Assembly: GCF_035508675.1 (NCBI RefSeq)
Contig: NZ_DATJMN010000243.1
Location: 1 to 24,490, forward strand
DNA length: 24,490 nucleotides
Origin: Dyella_B sp035508675
GTDB lineage: Bacteria > Pseudomonadota > Gammaproteobacteria > Xanthomonadales > Rhodanobacteraceae
Reading direction: 5' to 3'
In this document: positions 1 to 6,744 of the stretch, one piece after another
Layout of the letters: every line of letters starts with the position of its first letter
Position numbering within the stretch: the first letter of the stretch is position 1
The notes under the pieces: generated by a model
Database searches by the model: none
Told to the model about the DNA's origin: nothing
The model's input: only the letters and a program-made list of their open reading frames with translations
Program-made: the position numbers and the translations under genes

Positions 1-941
1 TGCAACGCCTTGCCCGCATCGTAGGTCACCGGATAGTCCGGTACCGCATCGTCCGGCACCTGCGCCCCCCAGCGCGTAAACGCATTCGCCAGGCTGCGCG
101 CAGGCCGTCCTGAAATCACCCGCGTCATCACCGTGTGATGCGCGGCATCGCTGAAAAGCAACGCACGAAATCCCTGGTCGGCCAGCGATTCATCCGTGGG
201 CACGAACGCCGTGCCCAATTGCGCGGCCACCGCGCCGAGCTTCAGCGCCGCGGCAATGCCAGCGCCATCCATGATGCCGCCGGCGGCAATCACCGGAATG
301 TCCAAGCTGCGCACCAGCACCCGCGTCAACGCAAGCGTGCCCATGCGGCTGTCTTCGCCATCCGGGTCGAACATGCCGCGATGGCCGCCCGCTTCATAAC
401 CTTGCGCGACAATCGCATCGATGCCGGCCGCTTCAAGCAGCTTGGCTTCTTCGACATTGGTGGCCGACGCAAGCAATATGCTGCCAGCAGTGTGCAATGT
501 CGCAACTTGATCCGGCCGCGGCACGCCGAAATGAAAGCTCACCACCTTCGGCTTTTCATCCGCCAGCATGGCGAGCATGTCGTCGTCGGCAAGAAATGAC
601 GTGTAGATTTCCCGCAAGCGTTCCGGCGGTTGTGCCTTTGCGCGTTCGAATTCCGAACCCAAGCGCGCAAGCCACGCAGCCTCCTTCTGCGCGTCGGCTA
701 GCGCCGGCCGATGCACGAACAGGTTCACATTGAGCGGCCCCGGGCTCAACGCCCGAGATTGATGGATCGCTTCGCGCGCCTGCGCTGCCGTCATCGCACC
801 CATGCCCAGCGAGCCGAGGCCGCCGTGTTGGGTCACTGCCGCCGCCATGGCCGGCGAGGACACGCCCGCCATCGGCGCCTGGATGATCGGCAACCGCATG
901 CCGATGCGGTCGAGCAAGGGTGAAGCAGGCAAGGGCGCCAT
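1..941 (-). CDS. Nitronate monooxygenase (NMO/2-nitropropane dioxygenase family), 3' end outside window
   Basis: FMN-dependent TIM-barrel enzyme of the NPD/NMO family, which oxidises alkyl nitronates (such as propionate 3-nitronate) to carbonyl compounds and nitrite in the cytoplasm. The 313 readable codons begin MAPLPASPLLDRIGMRLPII, followed by QAPMAGVSSP, the usual opening of the family. The motif AQGYEAGGHRG holds the conserved catalytic His (about residue 187). IPVIAAGGI (about 215-223) and QLGTAFVPTDES (about 241-252) form the phosphate-binding end of the barrel. The ATG at 941-939 is chosen because an AGGAG lies about 9 bases upstream on the minus strand. The reading frame is open to the window edge, so the C-terminus is missing. 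It lies 124 bp downstream of a LysR gene in the same direction, so it may be co-transcribed with it or controlled by it. The family call is firm; the substrate is not shown by the sequence. Confidence 0.9.
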   Translation of the reverse strand, partial: MAPLPASPLLDRIGMRLPIIQAPMAGVSSPAMAAAVTQHGGLGSLGMGAMTAAQAREAIHQSRALSPGPLNVNLFVHRPALADAQKEAAWLARLGSEFERAKAQPPERLREIYTSFLADDDMLAMLADEKPKVVSFHFGVPRPDQVATLHTAGSILLASATNVEEAKLLEAAGIDAIVAQGYEAGGHRGMFDPDGEDSRMGTLALTRVLVRSLDIPVIAAGGIMDGAGIAAALKLGAVAAQLGTAFVPTDESLADQGFRALLFSDAAHHTVMTRVISGRPARSLANAFTRWGAQVPDDAVPDYPVTYDAGKAL

Positions 942-1065
942 CACGGAAGACTCCTGGGCTGGGGGAGGCGGGAGGTGGCCGCAACTGTACGCGCGTCGAC
1001 GGATGGATCGAAGCCTTGCCGCATGGCAGGCAGCCTTCCGCGCAACGAAAGAATCGCTGCACGCG

Positions 1066-1986
1066 TCATGGCATCGCAGCGGTCGATGCGTTGCTTTCCT
1101 TCACAAAATCTACAAACGCACGCAGCGGTGCCGGCAAGTGACGGTGCCCTGGGTAATAAAGAAACGGCCCGGCGAAGTTCTGCCACCACGGCTGCAGAAT
1201 CGGTTCGAGCGCGCCGCTGTCGAGATGCGGGCGCACCCAATCCTCATACAGATGCACGATGCCAAGCCCACCGACTGCGGCGCTCACCGCCAGGTCGAAC
1301 GCGGGCCCTGGGCGTACCAGCAGCGGCCCGGTTACATCCACGCGGATCACTTCGCCATCGCGTTCGAATTCCCACACCGGTAACGCGCCACTGGCGAATT
1401 GTCCGCGCAGGCAAGCGTGGGAAAGCAGGTCGCGCGGATGCTGCGGGCGGCCATGCCGATCCAGGTAGCCTGGCGCCGCAGCAGTGGCAAAGCGCTGCAG
1501 GCGCGGCCCGATCGGAATCGCCACCATATCCTGCTCCAGCCGCTCGTCGTAGCGAATGCCGGCATCGCAGCCGGCGGAAAGCACGTCGACGAAACTGTCT
1601 TCCACCACCGTTTCAATGCGAATGTCCGGATAGGCTTGCAGGAATGTCGTGATGATCGGCGGCAAGACCACGCGCGCCACACCGGCCGGCACGTTGAGTT
1701 TCAGCGTGCCGGCCGGACTATCGCGGAACCGGTTCAGCACATCCAGCGCGGCTTCCATTTCGGCCAATGCAGGCGCCAATCTCTCTATCAATCGCAGGCC
1801 AGCTTCGGTGGGCGCAACGCTGCGCGTGGTGCGATTGAGCAGTCGCACCCCCAACTTTGCTTCCAGCCGTCGCACCGCTGCGCTCAAACCGGATGCGGAA
1901 ACGCCGCTGGCCCGTGCCGCATCGCGAAAGCCGCCGGCGCGGGTCACGGAAAGAAAAGCGGCGAGGTCGTTGAACTCTACGGCCAT
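1066..1986 (-). CDS. LysR-family transcriptional regulator
   Basis: Cytoplasmic DNA-binding regulator of 306 aa, normal for LysR. The N-terminal winged helix-turn-helix covers about residues 4-63 (FNDLAAFLSVTRAGGFRDAA, then LEAKLGVRLLNRTTRSVAPT). The effector-binding domain runs from about residue 90 (GTLKLNVPAG) to the end. The pattern resembles the subgroup with an RTTRSV..T motif, which often regulates neighbouring oxidoreductases. It is divergent from the PdxI-like aldo/keto reductase (start-to-start gap 108 bp) and lies upstream of the nitronate monooxygenase, so either could be its target. A TGCAC-N5-GTGCA dyad 13 bp before its start codon suggests autoregulation. The ATG at 1986 sits at the normal start of the LysR fold. 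The effector is unknown. Confidence 0.9.
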   Translation of the reverse strand: MAVEFNDLAAFLSVTRAGGFRDAARASGVSASGLSAAVRRLEAKLGVRLLNRTTRSVAPTEAGLRLIERLAPALAEMEAALDVLNRFRDSPAGTLKLNVPAGVARVVLPPIITTFLQAYPDIRIETVVEDSFVDVLSAGCDAGIRYDERLEQDMVAIPIGPRLQRFATAAAPGYLDRHGRPQHPRDLLSHACLRGQFASGALPVWEFERDGEVIRVDVTGPLLVRPGPAFDLAVSAAVGGLGIVHLYEDWVRPHLDSGALEPILQPWWQNFAGPFLYYPGHRHLPAPLRAFVDFVKESNASTAAMP

Positions 1987-1998
1987 TGTTCAGCCTTT

Positions 1999-2013
1999 TG
2001 CACAGCCCGTGCA
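1999..2013. promoter_or_regulatory. Candidate LysR operator: TGCAC-N5-GTGCA dyad
   Basis: A perfect 5-bp inverted repeat, TGCAC and GTGCA separated by AGCCC, lies in the divergent gap 13 bp from the LysR start codon. LysR proteins bind interrupted dyads near their own promoters, so this is a plausible autoregulatory site. Assigning it to this regulator is inference. Confidence 0.35.
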
Positions 2014-2051
2014 CATTGGCCTGGATTATCTAACAACCCGGCCGGCCGCAT

Positions 2052-2069
2052 AGTGGGAGTCTACCCACT
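2052..2069. promoter_or_regulatory. Inverted repeat AGTGGG-N6-CCCACT upstream of the aldo/keto reductase
   Basis: Perfect 6-bp arms with a 6-bp spacer end 25 bp before the reductase start codon. The position fits either an operator overlapping the transcription start or a 5'-leader hairpin. No factor can be assigned from sequence. Confidence 0.35.
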
Positions 2070-2094
2070 CATGCCTACCACCCAGGAGAACTCC

Positions 2095-2964
2095 ATGACG
2101 AAGCTCGCTTCCGCCGCCGGCACTTTTCCGCTCGCCGACCGCACCGTGAACCGCATGGGCTACGGCGCCATGCAACTGGCCGGCCCCGGCGTGTTCGGTC
2201 CGCCCAAGGACCGCAACACCGCCATTGCCGTGCTGCGCGAAGCGGTCGCGGCCGGCGTCAACCATATCGACACCAGCGATTTCTACGGGCCGCACGTCAC
2301 CAACCAGATCATTCGCGAAGCCTTGCACCCTTATCCGCGCGATCTCCTGATCGTCACCAAGGTCGGCGCCGTGCGTGGCGACGATGCATCGTGGCAACCG
2401 GCGCAACAGCCCGAAGACATCCGGCGCGCGGTGCACGACAATTTGCGCAACCTGGGATTGGACGCGCTCGACGTCGTCAATATGCGCATCATGGGCAATG
2501 TGCATGAGCCCAGTGAAGGTTCGATTGCCGGGCAGATCGAGACACTCGCCGAACTCCAGCAGCAAGGTCTGGTGCGCCACATCGGCCTGAGCAATGTCAC
2601 CGCCGTGCAGGTGAAGGAAGCGCAAGGCATTGCCGACATCGTCTGCGTGCAGAACCACTACAACCTGGTCCATCGCAACGACGATGTGCTGGTCGACGAA
2701 CTGGCCAAGGCTGGCATCGCCTACGTGCCATTCTTTCCGCTGGGCGGCTTTACGCCGATCCAGTCATCCGCGTTGTCCAACATCGCCGCCGAGCTTGGCA
2801 CCACGCCCATGCAGATCGCGCTTGCCTGGCTGCTGCAGCGCGCACCAAACATCCTGCTGATTCCCGGCACCTCTTCGCTGCAGCATCTGCGCGAGAACCT
2901 GCAGGCCGCGACACAGCAGCTGCCGCAAAATGTGCTGGCGCAACTGGACGCCATCGGCCGGTAA
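2095..2964 (+). CDS. pdxI: Aldo/keto reductase, PdxI/YdbC-like (probable pyridoxal reductase)
   Basis: NAD(P)H-dependent (beta/alpha)8-barrel reductase of 289 aa. Blocks such as GYGAMQLAGPGVFGPP, HIDTSDFYGPHVTNQIIREA and YVPFFPLGGFTP match what I recall of E. coli YdbC, renamed PdxI, a pyridoxal reductase of B6 salvage. Catalytic residues visible are D59, Y64 and K89. The position normally held by the AKR His is in DVVNMR (R131), as it is in YdbC itself (DVVNLR), so this is a family trait and not a defect. The start at 2095 is preferred because AGGAGA at 2084-2089 is well spaced. An in-frame ATG at 2071 would put that Shine-Dalgarno inside the gene, and the open frame reaching back to 1399 is non-coding. 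The gene is divergent from a LysR regulator. The family is certain; the pyridoxal substrate rests on remembered similarity. Confidence 0.8.
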   Translation: MTKLASAAGTFPLADRTVNRMGYGAMQLAGPGVFGPPKDRNTAIAVLREAVAAGVNHIDTSDFYGPHVTNQIIREALHPYPRDLLIVTKVGAVRGDDASWQPAQQPEDIRRAVHDNLRNLGLDALDVVNMRIMGNVHEPSEGSIAGQIETLAELQQQGLVRHIGLSNVTAVQVKEAQGIADIVCVQNHYNLVHRNDDVLVDELAKAGIAYVPFFPLGGFTPIQSSALSNIAAELGTTPMQIALAWLLQRAPNILLIPGTSSLQHLRENLQAATQQLPQNVLAQLDAIGR

Positions 2965-2974
2965 GGCGGGCAAG

Positions 2975-3046
2975 GCACGTGGGTTGGGGTGGAATCCCAG
3001 CATTAACTCGCATGGCGATGCTGGGATTCCATCCCAGTCTACGTGC
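2975..3046. repeat. REP-like long hairpin between reductase and GFA genes
   Basis: A near-perfect inverted repeat. The inner arms are exact over 14 bp (2990-3003 with 3018-3031; core GGAATCCCAGC / GCTGGGATTCC) and the outer ends are GCACGT/ACGTGC. The remaining five differences between the 29-base arms would be G-U pairs in RNA, around a 14-base loop. No T-run follows. It looks like a dispersed REP/BIME-type unit that could also stabilise or end the upstream mRNA. Confidence 0.7.
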
Positions 3047-3086
3047 GCCGTACCATCCGCAAAACCGGCAGCCTGCGAGGATCGCC

Positions 3087-3491
3087 ATGACAAGCAGAAC
3101 CGCTTCCTGCTATTGCGGCCAGCTAGGCATTGAAGTGCAGGGAGAAATCGTGGGTACCGGCGTTTGCCACTGCCTGGCCTGCCAGCAACGCACCGGCAGC
3201 GTCTTCGCAGCACTCGCTTCGTTTGCCGGGCCTTTCAAGGTTACCGGCCAAGCCACCGAGTTCGTGCGCAGCGGCGACCAGGGTGCGGCGTTCCGCTTCC
3301 GCTTCTGTCCCATCTGCGGCAGCAACGTGTTCCATACCGAAGAGGGCAACGACCGCTACGTGAGCGTGGCGGTTGGCGCTTTCGCCGATCCCGCCTTTCC
3401 GCCGCCGCAGGATTCGGTATACGAGTGCAGGCGGCATGCGTGGGTGCAATTGCCGGATGGCGTTACGCGGTATGAGAAGGACCCGCCATGA
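3087..3491 (+). CDS. GFA-family protein (glutathione-dependent formaldehyde-activating-like, zinc-binding)
   Basis: Small cytoplasmic zinc protein of 134 aa, the usual size for the GFA (Mss4-like fold) family. The cysteine pattern is complete: C8 and C10 (CYCG), C27/C29/C32 (CHCLAC) followed by QQRTGS, and C74/C77 (FCPICGSNV). These give the two zinc sites of GFA proteins. The founding member was proposed to speed the condensation of formaldehyde with glutathione, but most homologues have no proven reaction, so only the family is claimed. The start at 3087 is chosen because homologues begin just before the CxC; the open frame from 2979 runs through a REP hairpin and is non-coding. A GAGG at 3077-3080 provides a ribosome site. 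The gene converges on the M56 sensor gene. Confidence 0.88.
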   Translation: MTSRTASCYCGQLGIEVQGEIVGTGVCHCLACQQRTGSVFAALASFAGPFKVTGQATEFVRSGDQGAAFRFRFCPICGSNVFHTEEGNDRYVSVAVGAFADPAFPPPQDSVYECRRHAWVQLPDGVTRYEKDPP

Positions 3492-3501
3492 CGCCGTAGA
3501 T

Positions 3502-3527
3502 GGCGATACTTATTCAGATTTATCGCC
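3502..3527. terminator. Possible bidirectional terminator between convergent genes
   Basis: GGCGATA (3502-3508) and TATCGCC (3521-3527) form a 7-bp stem around a 12-base AT-rich loop. It sits in the 66-bp gap between the convergent GFA and M56 genes, with a short T-run (TTTT) 8 bases further on. It is a modest terminator, suggested by position as much as by sequence. Confidence 0.4.
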
Positions 3528-3557
3528 TCAGCCTGTTTTCGCCGGGACGACGATGCA

Positions 3558-5105
3558 TCACGGCTGACGAAGTGCTCCGACGATCGTCCCATCGTCATCG
3601 AGCACAAAGCTCACCTGCTCTGTACCGTTCGCGTGTTGGACCAGGTATTTGTCCCATCCACGGGGATTGACTCCGATGAACTGGTGCGACGTCACCGGAC
3701 CGAGCTTGCCGAAGAAGGCTTCTGTGCGCGGCCGCTGCTCGCGCATGGCCTGCGCCAAAGCCGGACTCAATTGGCTGGCATCGGGGTTGTCGGCCAGAAG
3801 GACCTGCAGCATCTGTTCGCTATTCGGGTAGGGCTGTTGGGCGCTTATCCGTTTTTCCAGCGCGTTCTGGATACGCTGCGCGGTAGCGGCGTCGATGCGC
3901 GGGGCGCTGGTGTGGTGACCGTTCTGGTAGAACTCCATGGCAGTGACCAGGCCCTGCGCAGGCACGACGAAATTCATATGCGCATTGACGGCTTTGTAGA
4001 AGAAGGCCGTATCGCTGCTCGGATAGATCGGAAGGAACGCCTGCCCCGTGAGCTGGGCTTCAAGCTGCGATCCGTCCAGCTTCACCGTCATCACCGCGTA
4101 CGGGCCGAATCGGTAGAAACCTGCATAGCGGGTGAGCACCGTAGGGCTCACGCTTACCTCGTGCTTCGCCGATGCATCATCCGCGCCCGGTGGCGTTACC
4201 TGCGCGGCAAAGGCCGCCATGCCTATCGATGCAGCGATCATCGCCAGCGCCGACAGGCGCGCCCGCTTTCCTGGTTTGCACAACATGATTTTGATCCTCT
4301 GTTCAAGAAACGATCCGGACTCCGACATGGCAGCCACGGCGCCGATATAACGGGATTGGTTCTGGCCCACTTGAATCAAGGTTTCGCAGTACTGCGCCAT
4401 ATCGCGGCCGCTGCGCAGCACGCGTGCATCGCAGTCCACCTCGATGGCGCGGCGCAGCCGACGAAGTTGCCACCACAGCGGCAGGTTCCACGGCATCACC
4501 ACCAGCAGGCACAGCGCCAGGGTGAGTGTTTGCGGATCGCGCGCATCCAGATGGGATTGTTCATGCGCCAGTACGGACTGCTGTCGGTCGGCCGGCTCAT
4601 GCAGCAGCCACGCCGGTATCACGATGCGTGGACGCAGCAGGCCGACGACGGCAGGCCCCACATCGGGCGCGATCAATACCGGCGTGTCGCCGAGATGGCC
4701 CTGCGCCCAGCGACGCTTGCGCGCAAAGAGCAGGCCGCCGCTGATGGCCAATCCGATCAACATCGCTAGCGAAATGCCCAACCATAGCCGATGAAAAAAA
4801 ACGTCGAAGCCAGGCTGTTTCGCAGCGGTATCCGGCATGCCGAGATCGAGCAGCGCCACTGGCACGTGCACCGAAGTCATGTCGCGCAAGGCGATCGACT
4901 CCCTGGTATCGGCCGGCCTGACCAGATCCGGCATGCGGACGGTAACGTTGGGAATGATCAGCGGAATCAGCAAGCTGGCCACAATGGCCGTCATCCATAT
5001 CCATCGCCTTGGCGTTCCACGCTGCCTGGCTGCGTGTTCGGCCACCAGCGCCGCTGCGCTCAGCAGTAGGCCAATCATCACCACATAGCTGATCATGGCC
5101 AGCAT
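3558..5105 (-). CDS. BlaR1/MecR1-type M56 membrane metallopeptidase with a non-penicillin-binding C-terminus
   Basis: Inner-membrane sensor protease of 515 aa that presumably inactivates the partner BlaI-type repressor when it receives a signal. Predicted membrane helices are near residues 4-24, 36-56, about 112-133, about 204-221 and just before residue 300. The zinc motif HEQSH (H181, E182, H185) is followed by DARDP, with the acidic ligand in AIEVDCDARVL, all typical of peptidase family M56. In BlaR1/MecR1 the extracellular part is a serine penicillin-binding domain. Here it is about 200 residues starting YAGFYRFGPYAVMTVKLDG, which looks DUF3471-like, followed by another small domain ending LDDDGTIVGALRQP. 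I see no SxxK/SxN/KTG set, so a ligand other than a beta-lactam is likely. The ATG at 5105 shares its A with the repressor's TGA (TGATG); a GTG one codon earlier is an alternative. AGGAG lies 8 bases upstream of the ATG. Translational coupling is expected. Confidence 0.88.
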   Translation of the reverse strand: MLAMISYVVMIGLLLSAAALVAEHAARQRGTPRRWIWMTAIVASLLIPLIIPNVTVRMPDLVRPADTRESIALRDMTSVHVPVALLDLGMPDTAAKQPGFDVFFHRLWLGISLAMLIGLAISGGLLFARKRRWAQGHLGDTPVLIAPDVGPAVVGLLRPRIVIPAWLLHEPADRQQSVLAHEQSHLDARDPQTLTLALCLLVVMPWNLPLWWQLRRLRRAIEVDCDARVLRSGRDMAQYCETLIQVGQNQSRYIGAVAAMSESGSFLEQRIKIMLCKPGKRARLSALAMIAASIGMAAFAAQVTPPGADDASAKHEVSVSPTVLTRYAGFYRFGPYAVMTVKLDGSQLEAQLTGQAFLPIYPSSDTAFFYKAVNAHMNFVVPAQGLVTAMEFYQNGHHTSAPRIDAATAQRIQNALEKRISAQQPYPNSEQMLQVLLADNPDASQLSPALAQAMREQRPRTEAFFGKLGPVTSHQFIGVNPRGWDKYLVQHANGTEQVSFVLDDDGTIVGALRQP

Positions 5106-5479
5106 CACGGCTTCTCCTTGCCGGATTGATTGGCCAGCAACTGGCGCATGCGCTTGATCTGTTCCGGCGTCAGCTTTTGATCGGAAACCAGGTGCGAGAA
5201 AAGCAGTTCTGCCGAGCCCTTGAACAGCTTGTCGGTCAGGTGCTGCAACGCGCTTTTGCGCGCAGCCTGTTGTTTTACGCTGGCGAAATAACGATGCCCG
5301 CGTCCTTCTTCGTCATGCCCGGCGTAGCCCTTCGCTTCCAGCGTGCGCAGCACGGTCAGCACGGTGGTATAGGCCAGCGGATCACTCAATCGCTCGCGCA
5401 CCTCGGAGACCACCGAAGGGCCGTAATCCCACAGCACCTGCATGACGTCGGCTTCGCGATCGGTAAGCGATATCTTCAT
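5105..5479 (-). CDS. BlaI/MecI/CopY-family transcriptional repressor
   Basis: Winged-helix dimeric repressor of 124 aa, the normal BlaI length. The opening MKISLTDREADVMQVLWDYG and the segment YTTVLTVLRTLEAKGYAGH (recognition helix and wing) are diagnostic. The C-terminal part (LTDKLFKGSAELLFSHLVSD) is the dimerisation and cleavage region. The start is put at 5479 because the family begins exactly there; the open frame reaches 5530 but runs through the promoter and operator. The gene is first in a two-gene operon with the M56 protease. A promoter with two CTAC/GTAG-type dyads lies immediately upstream, so the operon is very likely autorepressed. No beta-lactamase gene is adjacent, so the regulon is unknown. 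Confidence 0.92.
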   Translation of the reverse strand: MKISLTDREADVMQVLWDYGPSVVSEVRERLSDPLAYTTVLTVLRTLEAKGYAGHDEEGRGHRYFASVKQQAARKSALQHLTDKLFKGSAELLFSHLVSDQKLTPEQIKRMRQLLANQSGKEKP

Positions 5480-5490
5480 GATGGCCGCCA

Positions 5491-5543
5491 CTACTATGGT
5501 AGATTCTAGTCCGATCCTGGGCGCTGTCAACTAAACATGTAGT
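5491..5543 (-). promoter_or_regulatory. blaI-like promoter flanked by two BlaI-type operator dyads
   Basis: On the minus strand a perfect -35, TTGACA (5530-5525), is followed after 16 bp by TAGAAT (5508-5503), a 5-of-6 match to the -10 consensus. Two dyads bracket it. The first is 5530-5543, of form ACTAnA..TnTAGT, abutting the -35. The second is 5491-5502, CTAC-N4-GTAG, directly after the -10 and covering the expected transcription start. BlaI/MecI proteins bind TACTA/TAGTA-type dyads in such positions. The predicted leader is only about 15-20 bases. The sequences are seen; binding is inference from the family. Confidence 0.75.
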
Positions 5544-5607
5544 AGAAAGACCGGGAATGATGTGCGTAGCAACATCATGGTTCGACTGCGCATCACCACC
5601 AACCCAC

Positions 5608-5640
5608 GCCCGCTCTCCTTGTTGCCGTAGGGGAGGGCGC
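5608..5640. repeat. Imperfect CTCC/GGAG hairpin (short REP-like unit)
   Basis: An imperfect inverted repeat (GCCCgCTCtCCT against AGGGGAGGGC) around TGTTGCCGT. It shares the core GCCGYAGGGGAGGG with the better-formed hairpin at 23944-23971, so both probably belong to one dispersed family. It lies in the gap between the repressor promoter and the LysR stop codon; nothing else is evident in that gap. Confidence 0.4.
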
Positions 5641-5658
5641 TGAAAAGCCCTGTGCCAT

Positions 5659-6573
5659 TTATCGCGGTTTGGGCGAACTCACCCGTGATATCAGCTCATC
5701 CACGTGCGACAGGAACATCTTCAGAATGGGCGAGCTGTTCGTTCGGCTATACCCGACCGCCAGATCAATGCTGGGTGCCTTGCCCGCCAATGGACGGCTC
5801 GTCACCGACCACGGCATCAAGTTCTGCACATACGCTGGAATCAAGGTAATGCCCCGCGTCGAAGCGACCAGCGACATCAACGTGGCTGGATTGTCGACCA
5901 CCTGGCTGGGAGTGATGTCTACGTTCGCGCTATGCAGATAATCGTCGATGACGACGCGCAGCACGTTGGCTTTGTTGCCCATGCCGATAAAGGGCTCGCC
6001 GAGCAGGTCCCTGGCGCGAACCTTGTCTCGCGACGCAAGACGATGATCGCTCGGCATCAGCACGACCAGCGGTTCCTGCATGATGGGACGATAGATCAGA
6101 TCGTAGCCAGGCTCCGCTCGAAGAAAGGCCAGGTCGAGTTTTCCGCGGACCAATGCATCGGCGAGGTCCGGTGAATGATCGCTGGAAACCGTCACGTCGA
6201 TGTTCGGCAATTCGGCACGAAGAATATGCATGGCCTCGGGCAGCCATGTCATTTCCTGGCCGGTAAGAAAACCCATTGCAAAACGTTGCTTGCCGGGTTG
6301 CGCGGCCCTGCGTGCTGCTTCGATACCGGCGTTGACCTGGCTCAGTGCCATCTTGGCGTGATCGAAAAATACCTTGCCCGCTTCCGTCAATGTGATGCCG
6401 CGCGGGCTTCGAACCAGTAGCTCTGCACCGACCTGATCTTCCAGATCCTTGATCTGCCGGCTGAGCGAAGGTTGTGAGGTGTGCAAGCGCCGCGCCGCCG
6501 CAATCGTGAGGCTGCCGGTTTCGGCAACCGCAATGAAATACCGCAAATGGCGAAGTTCCACGGCAGGCTCCAT
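5659..6573 (-). CDS. LysR-family transcriptional regulator
   Basis: LysR regulator of 304 aa. The start is set at 6573 because MEPAVELRHLRYFIAVAETG is the canonical N-terminus; the open frame from 6708 adds 45 residues that look non-coding. An ATG two codons earlier (6579) is also possible, and neither has a strong Shine-Dalgarno. The helix-turn-helix spans about residues 6-65 (SLTIAARRLHTSQPSLSRQI, LEDQVGAELLVRSPRGITLT). The effector domain follows, with the FLTGQE and LAFLRAEPG segments of periplasmic-binding-protein-like type II folds. HTSQPSLSRQIKDLE is close to the BenM/CatM/HcaR style of regulators of aromatic metabolism, but that is only suggestive. It is divergent from a short-chain dehydrogenase, its most probable target. 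Confidence 0.9.
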   Translation of the reverse strand: MEPAVELRHLRYFIAVAETGSLTIAAARRLHTSQPSLSRQIKDLEDQVGAELLVRSPRGITLTEAGKVFFDHAKMALSQVNAGIEAARRAAQPGKQRFAMGFLTGQEMTWLPEAMHILRAELPNIDVTVSSDHSPDLADALVRGKLDLAFLRAEPGYDLIYRPIMQEPLVVLMPSDHRLASRDKVRARDLLGEPFIGMGNKANVLRVVIDDYLHSANVDITPSQVVDNPATLMSLVASTRGITLIPAYVQNLMPWSVTSRPLAGKAPSIDLAVGYSRTNSSPILKMFLSHVDELISRVSSPKPR

Positions 6574-6650
6574 GGCCATGCATTTCAGGCATGGCTGTAA
6601 GCTTATAAAGTCTTTTTCAAATGCGCCAGGCGCTCTTAGATTGTGTTTCC

Positions 6651-6675
6651 AGGCAATCCAATGCCTTCCAAGGCA
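6651..6675. promoter_or_regulatory. Phased half-sites in the LysR-SDR divergent gap
   Basis: Three alternating half-sites (AGGCA, TGCCT, AGGCA) give two overlapping dyads: 6651-6666 (AGGCA-N6-TGCCT) and 6662-6675 (TGCCTT-CC-AAGGCA). The GGCA/TGCC cores at 6652, 6662 and 6672 are spaced exactly 10 bp, one helical turn, so they lie on one face of the DNA. This suits a LysR tetramer controlling both divergent genes. Binding is inferred. Confidence 0.4.
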
Positions 6676-6744
6676 ATGCTTGAGAAGCTTGGCTGATGGA
6701 AGGTTCAAAACGCTATTCCGTGACTTACGACTTGGAGCATGATC

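Noticed and set aside
556..1062. 168-residue minus-strand frame overlapping the nitronate monooxygenase
   Set aside because: Out of frame with the clear NMO coding sequence; no motif.
1399..2094. N-terminal extension of the aldo/keto reductase frame by 232 codons
   Set aside because: It overlaps the LysR gene antisense and the intergenic promoter; the family starts at MTKLAS with its own AGGAGA.
3558..5479. Reading the blaI/blaR1-like pair as a beta-lactam resistance locus
   Set aside because: No beta-lactamase or PBP2a gene is adjacent and the sensor lacks penicillin-binding motifs.
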